Shown: in pieces, positions 1 to 10,760 of the stretch
How positions within the stretch are numbered: position 1 is the stretch's first letter
Layout: each line of letters starts with the position of its first letter
From: Promerops cafer
Taxonomy: Eukaryota; Chordata; Aves; Passeriformes; Nectariniidae
Reading direction: 5' to 3'
Assembly: GCA_013398275.1 (NCBI GenBank)
Contig: VZSE01013631.1
Coordinates: 3,008,550-3,072,549 of the forward strand
Length of the DNA stretch: 64,000 nt
Made by a program: the position numbers and the translations under genes
Notes under the pieces: model-generated
Told to the model about the DNA's origin: nothing
Database searches by the model: none
What the model saw: only the letters and a program-made list of their open reading frames with translations

Positions 1-254
1 AGAACCTTGCAACTAGAAATTCAATTCAAAGACTCTACTGACCCTAAAACCATCCGGAGCTGTTGCTGCAGACTAGCAACAGCACAGGAAGCACCCAACC
101 CTCTGTTCAGAGCTACAGCTACAATTTTCATCCAGCACAGAGCAGTTCTGCTCAGGCACCAAACATCCCAGATGCCAATGCACTGCACGAGGCCACTACT
201 CCAAGAATTAAGTCATCTCCTGCAGAAGGACTGTGACCTCAACAGAAACATTAC
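1..254 (-). other. RPL21 intron 5 (partial)
   Basis: Intron sequence between the exon 5 donor at 254 and an acceptor beyond the left edge. It contains a perfect hairpin with 9-bp arms (59-67 and 75-83) and a 7-base loop. No further exon is visible. Confidence 0.8.
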
Positions 255-405
255 CTGGCGTTTCAGTTGAACCCAAATGCCTTTTTCTTTTGCTTCCTTT
301 TTCTTCCTTTCATTTTCCTTCACACGCTGCAGAAAGCTGTCTCTGCTCTTGGAATGTTTAATATGCTCTATACGCACATTAATTCTCTTGGCCAGAATCT
401 TGCCC
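255..405 (-). CDS. RPL21: RPL21 coding exon 5 (residues ~82-131)
   Basis: The acceptor AG is at 407-406 after a short pyrimidine run, and the donor GT is at 254-253. The 151 bases complete one split codon and encode 50 residues, starting GKILAKRINV and ending WVQLKRQ, in phase 0. The stretch is lysine- and arginine-rich, as expected for an rRNA-binding tail. The terminal exon that should follow is outside the window. Confidence 0.95.
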
Positions 406-2782
406 CTAAGAAAGGGAGTCAGTTTTTAATCTTCACTTGAAAAAGGTCACTTCAAATCCAGACTTACAGCCCTTACAGAAGTAACTCCATAAGCTCAATT
501 TTCTTTACAGGTCATTTTTATTTAAAGGGCAATACCTCAAAACACAGCTGCAGATGCACATCAGATATAACTTACATATAACTAAAAGCTTATTATATAA
601 CAATGTGCTGACAATTTCAAATTAAAATTGTGGAGAATACTTAATTTTAGCCTCTTAGCATACAAACAAGTCATTTCATTACCAATGCACAGCAGTCCAG
701 CTCCTGGAACCAAAAAAAAACCAACTTGTCTTTTTCTGACTAAGCTGTATAGAATCCAGCTGGATACAGCTACAGACTAGTACCTGCTAGGTAATGTGAC
801 TTTAGGTGCTGGTAAGAAAAACACAAACTGTATCCTCTGACAGGATCCAAGTCAAATGAGCATCATTTGCTTGGGTTATAAAAAGGAAATACACTTTACC
901 CACCTTGAATGACCAATCAAGACAAGAACTGTCTAACTGGCAAAGTGAAAGGAGGGTGCAATTACAGTTAAACTGTCTCAAATACCAATACATAGAATTT
1001 CATTACTTACTTAACCTGCTTGTTAACAATAATGCCCACGGCGTGCTGAGTAACATTATACACCCTTCCAGTCTTGCCATGGTAACACTTGTGGGGCATG
1101 CCTTTTTGAACAGTACCCATACCCTGTTAAAAAGCAAAAATAAAAGGAAAATAAAAAAGTAGCATCAAGGATTTTTCTTTCAGAAGTAATTTAATGTATA
1201 CATTTCAAATTATTTGAGATTTATTTTAAAATATTCCCATTTTATCTTAAAGGTGGAATTTATAACCACGCATTTTGCATCTGAAGACTACCAAATTTTG
1301 CTATGTCAGTTCTGGTAGCTTTCAGTGTCGGTGAAATGATAGATCACTTTGCTTACAGAAAGAGCAAGCAATCACAAGAGACATTCATCATCAAGCTCCA
1401 GTGCGTGAGGAAGTGTCAATTCTGAACAACACATTCTCCAAGTCAAACAACAAACTAGCAAATTAAACACCTCCTTCCGTGTGATTACGACAAGAATGTG
1501 GCATTCCAAACGAAACCAAACAATTCAACCAACTAGGAATTCTTGATGAAAGGCTTTCACATTCACTACAACTCAGTTGTGAAAATACAGTTGACTTTAA
1601 AAGTTCTAAAAATAGCAAGTGACAGGAAATGCTGCTTCACTTCCCCCCCTTCATTAATATATATGATGCATCCTTGCACTTATTTCTTGATTTCTAGTTT
1701 TAGTATAGCTTTGCAATCATGTAACTATGAACTGCCCCACCACAAATCATGGCTCATAACAGAACATCTACTCAAGTGACAGCCGAGGTTCCTATGAAAG
1801 TCGTGCCAGTAGCCAACTCTAACTTTGGCTATGGCGTATTTCACTCCCCTTTTTCAGCTGAACACATTGTAACAAATTATATGTATCTACAAAACCCCAC
1901 ATACACCAGCACATGACACTGAAGTGCTACTACAGGTCCAGTAGCACTATCATTCCAATATTGCTCCCAAAGTGAGCAGCGGCTGCTTGTGCTGACACAC
2001 GTGACCCAAGCAGCCAAAGAGTCCACCCCAAGGAACTGGAGACTGCACAGGACCACACTGCTTTAGCTTTTAGTCACATAGCACTGCAGAAAGTACCTTG
2101 ATATCAACTATGTCACCCTTCTTGTAGATCCGCATATAGGTAGCCAGAGGGACAACTCCTGTTAAGAGATACAAACTTGAATACTCAGAAAGCCTGGAAT
2201 TTCACACACACATAAAAAAGGATGGGGAACGCAGATCACGCATTTCATACAATTTTCCTAAATACCTCAAAAATCAAACCACGTTTTTTTAAAGCAGTAA
2301 TTACACATTTCACACACTTCAAAATTTTAAAATACCCAGCTAAAGAAAAATTAGATTTGTGTTCCTGACGCCAAAATTGAAGAGACATTAAACTATTTAA
2401 TATATCAATATAAATGCAACTGCTTATTGATCAGAGGGAAAAAAAACCCTATGTTTTAAGTAACTGCTAAAACATTTTCCTCACCTTCAAATTAATTTTC
2501 AAGCACTGACGGAATTAGCACTGTGGCTACTGTCAAGCAGTCAGAATACCAATGCATCTGCAGTAAGAGCCCAGAGCTCTGTGTATAGTTCTACAGTTTT
2601 TAGCCCAAGTTGTCAGGAATCCTTTGGCACAAGCCCTTGTTTCACATTCCATCCCCAGGGACTGCAGCTGCCCATCAGGTCAGTAACTGGATGTTGGTAC
2701 TCAAGGGATACTCACCATGCTTGCGAAAGGGCCTGGAGAACATGTAACGCGTCCCCCTCCTCTTTCCCTTTGTGTTCGTCAT
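255..2782 (-). CDS. RPL21: RPL21, 60S ribosomal protein eL21 (3'-truncated by window edge)
   Basis: Structural component of the large cytosolic ribosomal subunit (eL21 family). Four coding exons are visible on the minus strand: 2716-2782 (start codon at 2782-2780), 2097-2158, 1011-1123 and 255-405. Joined, they give 131 residues in a single frame, beginning MTNTKGKRRG and passing through GMGTVQKGMPHKCYHGKTGR and the basic stretch ERKKKEAKEK. Every boundary is a GT-AG junction with consistent phase (1, 0, 2, 0). The family is normally 160 residues, so the last 29 residues lie in an exon left of base 1. Compared with the human protein as I remember it, substitutions are few and conservative. 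Several introns and a snoRNA argue against a processed pseudogene, which matters because RPL21 has many in vertebrates. The upstream CpG island and pyrimidine-start motif fit a ribosomal-protein promoter. Confidence 0.96.
1011..1123 (-). CDS. RPL21: RPL21 coding exon 4 (residues ~44-81)
   Basis: The acceptor AG is at 1125-1124 and the donor (GTAAGT) starts at 1010. It encodes 37 residues plus two bases, containing GMPHKCYHGKTGRVYNVT, the highly conserved core of eL21. I see isoleucine where I remember valine in the human protein (VGIIVNKQ). Confidence 0.96.
1317..1397 (-). ncRNA. SNORD102: Box C/D snoRNA SNORD102, in RPL21 intron 3
   Basis: On the minus strand there is a terminal stem (AGCTT at 1397-1393 with AAGCT at 1321-1317), a box C TGATGA just after it and a box D CTGA at 1325-1322. 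That gives about 81 bases, a normal C/D size. Internal segments TGATTGCTTG and ATTTCACCG match the human SNORD102 sequence as I remember it, and human SNORD102 is also hosted by an RPL21 intron. The family guides 2'-O-methylation of 28S rRNA. It should be released by splicing and trimming of the host intron. Confidence 0.85.
1923..2015 (-). other. Two strong hairpins in RPL21 intron 3
   Basis: Perfect 9-bp arms (1981-1989 with 2007-2015) enclose a 17-base loop, and perfect 8-bp arms (1923-1930 with 1941-1948) enclose a 10-base loop. Two neighbouring hairpins in a ribosomal-protein intron resemble an H/ACA snoRNA, and human RPL21 also hosts SNORA27. I could not place convincing H and ACA boxes, so I do not call a gene. 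Confidence 0.4.
2097..2158 (-). CDS. RPL21: RPL21 coding exon 3 (residues ~23-43)
   Basis: The acceptor AG is at 2160-2159 and the donor GT is at 2096-2095. The 62 bases encode VVPLATYMRIYKKGDIVDIK after completing a split glycine codon, and the exon ends in phase 0. Confidence 0.96.
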
Positions 2783-2794
2783 TTTGGCTGGTTA
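2716..2794 (-). CDS. RPL21: RPL21 exon 2 with start codon
   Basis: The acceptor AG (2796-2795) is followed by 12 bases of 5' UTR, then ATG at 2782-2780 in a CCAAAATG context. The exon encodes MTNTKGKRRGTRYMFSRPF and a few further residues, then splices in phase 1 at a GTGAGT donor (2715-2710). A start codon close behind the first splice junction is typical of vertebrate ribosomal-protein genes. Confidence 0.96.
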
Positions 2795-2969
2795 CTGTAA
2801 AAACGAAGGCAAATTATTCAGAACTACTAGTTCACTGACCACAAAGCTGATGGAATTTTCAGGTATTTCAGATTAATGGAATCTTAAAGCCTACTCAGAA
2901 TGACATTGGTTCAATGCAGGCAATGGTATTTACTGAGACATCCAAAGAAATCAGAGCTTACAGAAACAT

Positions 2970-3122
2970 GGGTTAACTCAGGTTAGAATGGATGCCAGCA
3001 AGGTATTCAGTTTGACTCCTGCTCACAACAAGGTCTACTACGAGATCAAACAAAGCAACTAAAGAGCCTTCTCCAGTCAGGTCTGGAAACCCTTCAAGGA
3101 TCAAAGAATATTCAGCTATAGA
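2970..3122 (-). mobile_element. CR1 LINE 3' fragment
   Basis: Read on the minus strand, this is a degraded CR1 3' end: the region from GGTTAGAATGGATG (about 2982) through GTCTGGAAACCCTTCAAGGA corresponds to the usual CR1 tail. It is 5'-truncated, which is normal for CR1. Confidence 0.65.
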
Positions 3123-3490
3123 AGGGAGGTACAAGGACCACCAAGACCAACTCTTGGCTCTGTGCAGAACACCTCAAGAGTGACAGCATGTACCTGAGAG
3201 CATTGTTCAAAAGATTACTGAACTCTCTCAGGCTGGTGCTGCGACCACTTCCCCGGGGAGCCCATTCCAGTGCCCAAACACCCTCTGAGTGAAGAACCTT
3301 TCCCTGATACCCAAATTAAAACATCCCCTGACACATCTTCATGCCACTTCCTCGGGTCCCGTCTCTGGTCACCACAAAGAGCAGTGCCTGCCCCTCGACT
3401 TCCACTAATGCAGAAGCTGCAGCAGAGCTCTCCCAAGAGACCTCGGCTGTTCTTTGTATGACTTTCCCTCCAGACCCTACTACACAGCGT
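3123..3490 (-). mobile_element. CR1 LINE 3' fragment
   Basis: The plus strand carries the complement of a well-known CR1 3' segment: CTCAGGCTGGTGCTG, CACTTCCCCGGGGAGCC and CTGAGTGAAGAACCTTTCC follow in the expected order, so the element is in minus orientation. It is 5'-truncated and lies in RPL21 intron 1 beside another CR1 piece. Confidence 0.88.
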
Positions 3491-4093
3491 TCCTAGGCAG
3501 CATGTTTGGAAGCCTGGCTGTTGCCATTAACATTATTCCCCGTATTCCAGTCTGAGCTTCTCCTTCTGACTTCAGCTGGTTGTTTCACGCCCCTTCCAAA
3601 GGCCCTTGCCAGACACCAGGATACATCCTCTCGCCGTGAGATGTCCCCCGATGACACCTCTGTCCCGTTCCAAGCCTCTCCTTACAAGGCATCCATAACG
3701 CAGGATCTCTACCACATTTATAGACGACTATTACGTCTGACACATGGCTCACATGCTCCGCAGGCCTACGGAGCCACCCCGGCGGTGTCCGCCCCGAGGA
3801 GCCACCCCTGTGCCGCCTTTCCTGCCCCGACATCCCGCGGCGGCCGCGCGGTGACCGGGCCCGCCGCCACGTGCTGCAGCGCTGCTGCTCCGCACCTGCA
3901 CCCGCCACGGACCTCGGCGGCCCTCTCCTCCCTCAGCGACCTCCCTCCTGGCCGCCCCCCCGCAATCCGCCCGGCACGGCCACCCGCAACCCGCGGCCTC
4001 CTCGCTCCCCCACTCCCCTCCCTAGGAAGGCCTTGGTGCTCCCATCAGAGCCGGCGGCTCCCTGCCCGCCCCTGCCGGCAGCACGACCCCTCC

Positions 4094-4150
4094 GGCCGCG
4101 TCCCCACTCCGTGGCCGCGTCCCCCCTCCGTGGCCGCGTCCCCCCGTGTC
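4094..4150. repeat. 19-bp minisatellite, three copies
   Basis: GGCCGCGTCCCC begins at 4094, 4113 and 4132, a period of 19 bases. Copies 1 and 2 differ by one base and copy 3 diverges at its end. It lies in the CpG island just inside RPL21 intron 1. Confidence 0.85.
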
Positions 4151-4194
4151 CCCACCGCGTCTCCCCGGAGCGGCGGAGGGGCGCAGGCACCCAC

Positions 4195-4234
4195 CGTGCG
4201 TGCGCACAAAATGGCGCCCGAGCTCCAAAGGAAG
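4195..4234 (-). other. RPL21: RPL21 non-coding exon 1 and 5'-TOP transcription start (predicted)
   Basis: On the minus strand a pyrimidine run (CTTCCTTT, read from 4234) matches a 5' terminal oligopyrimidine start, the mark of translation-machinery mRNAs controlled by mTOR/LARP1. About 40 bases later there is a good donor (ACG|GTGGGT, junction 4195/4194) that can join the exon 2 acceptor at 2794. The exact start could lie anywhere in the C run at 4234-4238. The exon position is inferred from motif and context, not from transcripts. Confidence 0.7.
4207..4216 (+). promoter_or_regulatory. YY1-type site in RPL21 exon 1
   Basis: The plus-strand string CAAAATGGCG matches the YY1 core (AAnATGGC). 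YY1 sites just downstream of the start, reading against the gene, are a known feature of ribosomal-protein promoters. Here the site falls inside predicted exon 1, about 20-25 bases after the TOP start. Confidence 0.55.
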
Positions 4235-4439
4235 GGGGCGGGGCCGCGCCCGCCCTTAACAGCGGGGCCTTGGCGGGGCTGCCCGCGCCGCGCCTGACGA
4301 GAGGGAGTGTCCTGAGGGGCAGCGACCCCCGGATGCTCATCCCGAAAAACTGCAGCGGCACAAGTCTGACCCTGCGGCTAAAGCAGGGACAAACACCGGG
4401 GGTTTCACGGCTGTGCGTGTTTTCATGGCAACGGGCAGA

Positions 4440-4690
4440 AAGTGATGCACAGGAAGTTCCAGCTGAACATGAGGAAGAACTTGTTTCCTGTGCAATGACC
4501 GTGCAATGGAACATATTGCCCAGAGAGGTTGTGGAGTCTCCCTCATTGGAGATATTCAAGAACTGTCTGGACGCAGTCCTGTGCCATGTACTGTGGCATG
4601 ACCCTGGTGGAGCAGGGGGTTTGGACCAGGTGACCCGCGGTGGTCCCTTCCAGCCTGACGCATCCTGTGGTTCTCTGAGATGGGGGTGGG
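4440..4690 (+). mobile_element. CR1 LINE 3' fragment
   Basis: The characteristic CR1 3' order is visible: AACATGAGGAAGAACTTG, GCAATGGAACATATTGCCC, then CCCTTCCAGCCTGACGCATC. It sits in sense orientation just upstream of the RPL21 CpG island. Confidence 0.92.
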
Positions 4691-7600
4691 AGAGGTTTGG
4701 CAGCGGGGATGTCGGGGAACGGGGAAGACGAGCGAGGTGTCTGTCAGGGATCCCGAGGAGCGAGTCCTGCGGTCAGCAGCTGGCCCGCCATCCACAGGGA
4801 GTCAAATTTGGAAATGTAAAACATAAGCAGCCAGCAGGGTTACAGGTACAGGAAAGGAGAACACCAACATTTAAATCCTCGGCAGCGTGAGCCTGCTGGC
4901 GCTGCTGTGTGTCAGTCACGGCTGCCCGACCGGAGATCCCGGATTCCCGGGCAGGGAAGCGGGGTGGGAGAAGCATGCCAACAACCGGAGGCGAAGAGGC
5001 TCCGGAGGTTTGGGGTTTCTTAGAATTGTAATGAGGTTTCTTCGTATTATGATACCATGATCTCCAATTTGTGTGGCAGAGATTTCCAGCAGATAAATAA
5101 AGCCCGGATTCTCCACAAAGAGCCCTTACAGTGACACAGGTTGCATCGGCTGCGAGAAGGAAGGGAATGGTGAGCAGGTTCCCGGGCTGGCAGAGTGGCT
5201 CGCTGTGTTTGTGCATCTCCAGTATCGGAGCAGACCGGAATCACCGCGGGAAGCTGATTGCAGTGAGGCAAGAGAGGGCCTCCTTCCCCCAGGCTAAACA
5301 TGCAGGGACGGTTCAAAACTTGTCTCAGCGAGGAGTTGCCCTACTGCAGAAATTTTTGTTTTGAATGAACGAAGCACTTATTTAATTTAGGGGAGGAATG
5401 ATTACTTAAAGTGGCGTATAAAAACATACTTGATCCTCTGACTAACTTCACGGCTCTACTAATGTTGTCTTGCAAAACTTGAGCCTTTTCAATCATCACT
5501 TTAAAGCAAGTTTAATATTTATGGATCGCAAGAATGGGTATGGAGGATTAAATACACTATCAGGTTCTGCTTGCAGAGCTACCTGGAAGGACGTGTTCTG
5601 ACAGACAGGCTCTGTCTCCTCATAAAACCTTTTGGAGTGAAGTGTTATATTTAGAAAAATGTGTCTGTACTCCATCCCTTCACCCTGAAAAATCTAGAAT
5701 TTATAGCACCTGATATCTGTGCAGAGAAAAATCTATATAATTTTATATTCAGCCTAGGTATCATGAAACTTTTCCAAGCATGAGGATTGTTACAAGCCTG
5801 AACAGCTCTTAGGTGAGAAAGTGCATTGGCAACAGATTTCAGAGGGGATATCAAGCAAAGACAAGAGAAGAAGCCAAATCCTAAAAGGCATTATTGGATA
5901 AAGGAAGCTAGGCATTTGCAGTGAGTGAGCTGAATGCCTTAATCTTACCAGTGATTTACATGGAGGACAAATCTCCACATCGACCTGGAAGGAATGGGAA
6001 AGAAATACCATGTGTTGAAACCCATGTCCACATACAGAACACATATGGAAACATGTATGGAAAGTGTCATTGATAAGGGAGTGGTAACTGGGAACTTACT
6101 TGAACTCTGCTCTATTTGTGGCCAAGTAACACATTCAGAATTTGCTACATATTTTTTCCTGAATAAATCGTGTGACAGGTTGATTCAAAATTTCTGTAAT
6201 GTTTTTTATTCATAATTTTACCTTGATTAGCACATTCCCAGGATCCTTCTTTAGCTCCACATTTCAAAGAAACAATCAAGTTTCACAGTTTGTCTCCATT
6301 GAATCATTCCCTAAGCATGCTGTATCTGATCCAGAAGTCCATCCTATCTACCAGCATTTGATACATGGTTTCCCAAAACTGAGACCTGATGAGCAGTTAA
6401 AGACTGCAAAGCCTTTGCATGTTGCTCACAAAAAGATTTCTTAACAGTGGCTGTCTCCAGCAGATAAAGGTGCACCATTTGTGGGGTGAGTTCTGGTCTG
6501 GAAACAGAGCTAGCAGCCAAGCAGATGTGGGGGAGACCTGCAGCTCTACATTCCAGACTGCATGTGCTCCCCTTACTGCCCTGCCCCGCCCTCTCAAAAA
6601 CCCAGCCTAAACTGCTTTTCCCTGATCAAACCGCAAGTTGTAGGATCCAGACTCCAATTTCTCCTAGGCTGTAGGCAAGCACCACATCTGGCTCTGCTCC
6701 AGAAATACCAGGTACTCAAGATGGGTGAACACAAGTAGCAATGCACAGCTTAACACAAAGATCCAAAACACCATGAAGGTCCCAAACTGGTGCTCCACCC
6801 ATTGATGTACTTCAAAAATCTTTCTGCACCATGGTAAACTGTTTGCCTCCCACTTTGCCTGGCTTGGAGGTAGAGCAAGACAGGGAAAACAGCTCCAGTG
6901 GGAGCCAATTCAAAAGTTGCTGGGGAAGGGAGCTTGAAAGGGAGGGCTCATTAGAAGTCAGAGGAGTGGAGAGTAGATAAACATCACTTTGTTTTTTTCA
7001 GAGTGGAAAGTACTATGCCAAACCCCAACCATTTTCAGTCCTCAAGCTCCCACAGTCAGGATCCTGGTATCTTCTCTGGGAGAGCCCTATTTTGCTTCTG
7101 ACATTTCTCTGCAGCATCTGTATGGATGATGGCTCTCTGTAAAGAATAAATGTGCTGTGATGATTCTGCACATGGGGTTGCCAGGAATCCTTCAGTGAAA
7201 TTTTAATGCACAGTGGGATCTGGCTTGCTCCTATGCTTAGTGGACCAAGCGATACACACAGAGATCTTGAGTGTGACATTCTGTTTGTGTTGGGTTATTC
7301 AGCAGGTGTGTGGAAGGAATTTAAATTAATGAGAGTTTGTAAAGGGCTTTGAGGTGAAAAATGAAAAATATTCCCCTTCACTAGGGTGTAAGTTTCCTGT
7401 GTCTCACAAAATGCATTCATTACATGGAAAGAGAAAAAGATAGCTGATTAGGACTGGAGTAAAATTTTAACAGAAATAACTGAGAAAAGGTGTTAAAGAG
7501 GATAAAAATCTGCAGTTCCTTTTGTGATAACGTTTAAAAACCTAGATCCTAAATTGAAAATCAAGATTGTGAAGTTGATTGGTTACCCCATCCAGCAGCA

Positions 7601-9597
7601 TCTATACTGTGCTTTTGATCGAAAGTTACTGACCAAAGTAATCTGTGTCACCTCCTCAGCTGACCCAGTTATTCCATTGTTCACTCTTTCCAAAAGGATC
7701 ATGTTATATGGCATCTCAGAGTCATGCTTCTGTCCCCTTTTATGGTCTCTTCAGATCCCCTGTGATTCTAGTCCTAATAACCAACATTTTTTATTTCTAT
7801 TGTTAGTTCATCTCTTTATCCACAAAACCCCTTCTGTAAATACAAGCTTGAGCCTAGTTCCATGGGAGTTAAAATCAATCAAATTATTGTCTAATCAACC
7901 AATCGCCTTCCAAAAATGAGAGTGCAGACAAACTTCTTCAAAGGACTCACTCTGGAATTGCAGAAGTGCCAGTACAGGTGGCTGTACTGAGCTGCATTGC
8001 CAGTGAGGCATATCATGGGGAAAGGAATGGGAAAAATGACAGCCTGCCTTTGAGAGAAATGAAAAGGCAAAAACTCTGTAGACCAAGAATTGCATGTCAC
8101 ATATGCGTGGAAGTTTTCATTACACTAAATTTGTTGCCAATTCAAAGTGTTCCTCGATGCGGGTGGATTGACACCAGAGTGAAACAAATGGCCTTTTTTC
8201 CATCATTACCTAGACTGCAACAGCAAATCTGAAATACTGAACAAATTCTGTCATTCAACTGCTTATTTAATTAACATGGCATTCTATCCATATAGAAATC
8301 ATCAGGAACTTCCAAGGAAGCTGTTTTGTAACTGTGACCATCTTGTTACAGGTACCAATTAATATAAGACATTTATCAAACTTCAGATTTATCAGACTTC
8401 ATTTCAAAATCAATTGAGGTCCCTTTCTTTCCTTACTAACAGAGCAACTTCTCAATCAACTGGTTTTATTATTCAATGTATCCATTATTCAGTTATTCAA
8501 CTGGTATCATCATTCAGTGTTTTCTCAGACTTCTTGTGTTACCACATTTTTCTCTCTCTCTAACCTCTCCTGGGTCCAAACCAGTTACCCAGGAGCAAGC
8601 AACTCCTTATATTGTCACCATCAGCTTCACTGTGCATTTACTTGTTTTGGCTAAAGGTAATTAGCCACTCCTACACTGATACAGCTGATAATACATCCTT
8701 TTCTGCTCCTTTGTCATGGAGAAACTCAGCTGCTGCCAGTCTGATCTTTTGAGTACTCCTAGCTGGAAGAACAATGCTTGCCCTTTTTCTGTAATTATTT
8801 GCACAGAATATCTCCTTTACACTTTCATTTTACCAAGCTAAATTCTCCATGCTCTTGAAGCCTCCACACACCTAGCAGATTCTGTGCATTTGCTCCCATT
8901 CCCACTCACCTCTCTTGATTATCAGTGATCCAATTTATACACAATCATCCCTGTTAACTTGCTTACTGTGCACCCATTACTTCTGAGATACTTTCTGCTG
9001 TTACTGAGGATGATCACAATCATCAACAAAATAAAGGTGCTGTAGCTTAAAAAGGACTGACGGATGTAACAGCACAAAGTAAAAATGTGGGTGGAATCAT
9101 TCTCTAGTCTATAAATACTCTGTGGCATTCTATTGGCAAATTGGCATCTGAAGTAACCATTTGCATTTCTCATTAATTGTTCTGATCACAGCTATTAGCA
9201 TAATTGTTTTTAATTACTTATGAAATGGCAAAGAACCTTGCTGGAATGAAAGGGCTATATAAAATATTGCTAGTTTCATTTCAGGTAGAGGAATGTTTTC
9301 TCTAATGTTCAGCTAATTAGTGTTAGCTGAACTCCAGTAAGAACAAATTTAAATTTCTCTTCCAACTATGCCAGTTTAAATTTGCTTTTCTGTATGAATG
9401 CCTAAAGACAAAGTAGAATGTTTACGATTTTAATAGTGCTACAAAATGCTCTTTTTAATAATGCATGAAGTAACCGGAGTTATTGCAAACTCATTGTAAC
9501 AATCTTTCAGTAAACATTATTGTCTTGACTCTAGATTTAAATATCTTCTGCATGACAAAAGAAACTCCTATCCTGCTTGCATAGTATCTTCTTGAAA

Positions 9598-9626
9598 GAA
9601 AAGGAAGGAAGGAAGGAAGGAAGGAT
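9598..9626. repeat. (AAGG)n microsatellite
   Basis: About six consecutive AAGG units. Confidence 0.9.
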
Positions 9627-10686
9627 CACATCCAGAAACTACAGGAGTAAAAAGCACACTGTTACCTGCATTAGAGCACTTCACATGTGTTTATAATTCC
9701 ACTCAAGTATTCTTTCCTAGGTGCTGTAGCAGAGTTTGGATCTGTGGTCAGAAAATGTTAGCCTGCACTGAGTGATTTGCTTTCTGCCTCCTTTCCAAAG
9801 TGGGAAATTGTAGCTTCTGCAGTCTTACACATACTAGTATCTTAAATAATGAACCTGAGACAGAGCCCTTGACATCACAAGGTACAAATTCCTTAAAACA
9901 GTTGTATTTTTTAAAAGTACATGTACGTTTATTTTCACCCTGTTTTGAACATTTTCAGTCCTGCCATCATTTTCCAGCTTTCTAGCTGATTGAGCCATAA
10001 ACTTGTTGTAATAAGGTGAATTTCTCAAGTAATCCTCATCACCTGATCCCAGGAACTGTGGTTGCAAGGAAGCTATCAAATATCACAGGGCTTGCAATAA
10101 AATAATGAGAGTTGGCTACACTCTGACAACCCCTGTCAATGAGACAACAATAGCTGCTCTGAACAAAAACTGCAGCCAGAAAAGAACAAATTAATGGTCA
10201 GTCAAGGAGAAGTAAAACAGAGAATTAGCAAAGGATAAACTTGACCAAACTTTGACCAACCGAGGATAAACTAGACCAACTTTCCCATCTATGTAATAGG
10301 AATAGTAGCACATATATAGAGAGCAGGATTATTGTTGAAGATCAATTAATTAATATTTGTGAAATGCTGTGGAGTCCTTCATGGAATATGCAAAATAGCA
10401 ATGTGAGCTAATTAGCATATGGGCTGCTCCAAGGTAGCTGCAACTTATCCAAGGGAGAGAGGCACATGAAGGGACAGAACAAGGAAAAATTCCCACAGGA
10501 CAAATGGCAGTAAGTGCTGCAGGGAGAGAGAAGGAAATAAAATTGCAGGGGAAATGGAAGGAGGAAATGAGACCATACGAGACAAAGAGGTGATGCTTGG
10601 ATTACTGCAGTATAAAGACACAGCACAAACTGTATGAAATGGAGCTTTATTAGTTCTGCTGCTCATGCAATAACTTGTAGTCGCTT

Positions 10687-10760
10687 GGTGGGTTTGGATT
10701 TTTTCTTTGTTTGTTTTTTTTTCCTTTTTTGTTTGTTTGTTTGTGGGGTTTTATTTAGCT
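10687..10760. repeat. T/G-rich low-complexity tract
   Basis: Runs of T interrupted by GTTT units, then GTGGGGTTTT. A complementary A/C-rich tract lies 1.5 kb downstream. Confidence 0.8.

Larger units (their letters stand above)
2795..4194 (-). other. RPL21 intron 1
   Basis: Predicted intron between non-coding exon 1 and exon 2. The left part is unique sequence, the middle holds two antisense CR1 fragments (about 2970-3490), and the right end enters the CpG island. Long frames in the GC-rich part are compositional and match no family I know. Confidence 0.65.
3770..4330 (-). promoter_or_regulatory. CpG island promoter of RPL21
   Basis: A sharp rise in GC and CpG density (runs such as CGGCGGCCGCGCGG near 3838) surrounds predicted exon 1, while flanking sequence is AT-rich and CpG-poor. 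It covers the start site, the first part of intron 1 and about 100 bases upstream. No TATA box is seen at the expected distance, as usual for this gene class. Confidence 0.8.

Noticed and set aside
801..900. Second C/D snoRNA in RPL21 intron 4, around an AATGATG string
   Set aside because: The box C-like string is imperfect, and no properly spaced box D with a terminal stem was found.
255..2794. RPL21 processed pseudogene
   Set aside because: Introns, splice sites, a TOP promoter and an intronic snoRNA are all present, so this is the intron-containing parent gene.
3506..4890. Long overlapping open frames on both strands in the GC-rich block, up to 339 codons
   Set aside because: They run through the CpG island and a CR1 fragment, are rich in Pro, Arg, Ala and Gly from composition, and overlap on both strands. 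No domain is recognisable.
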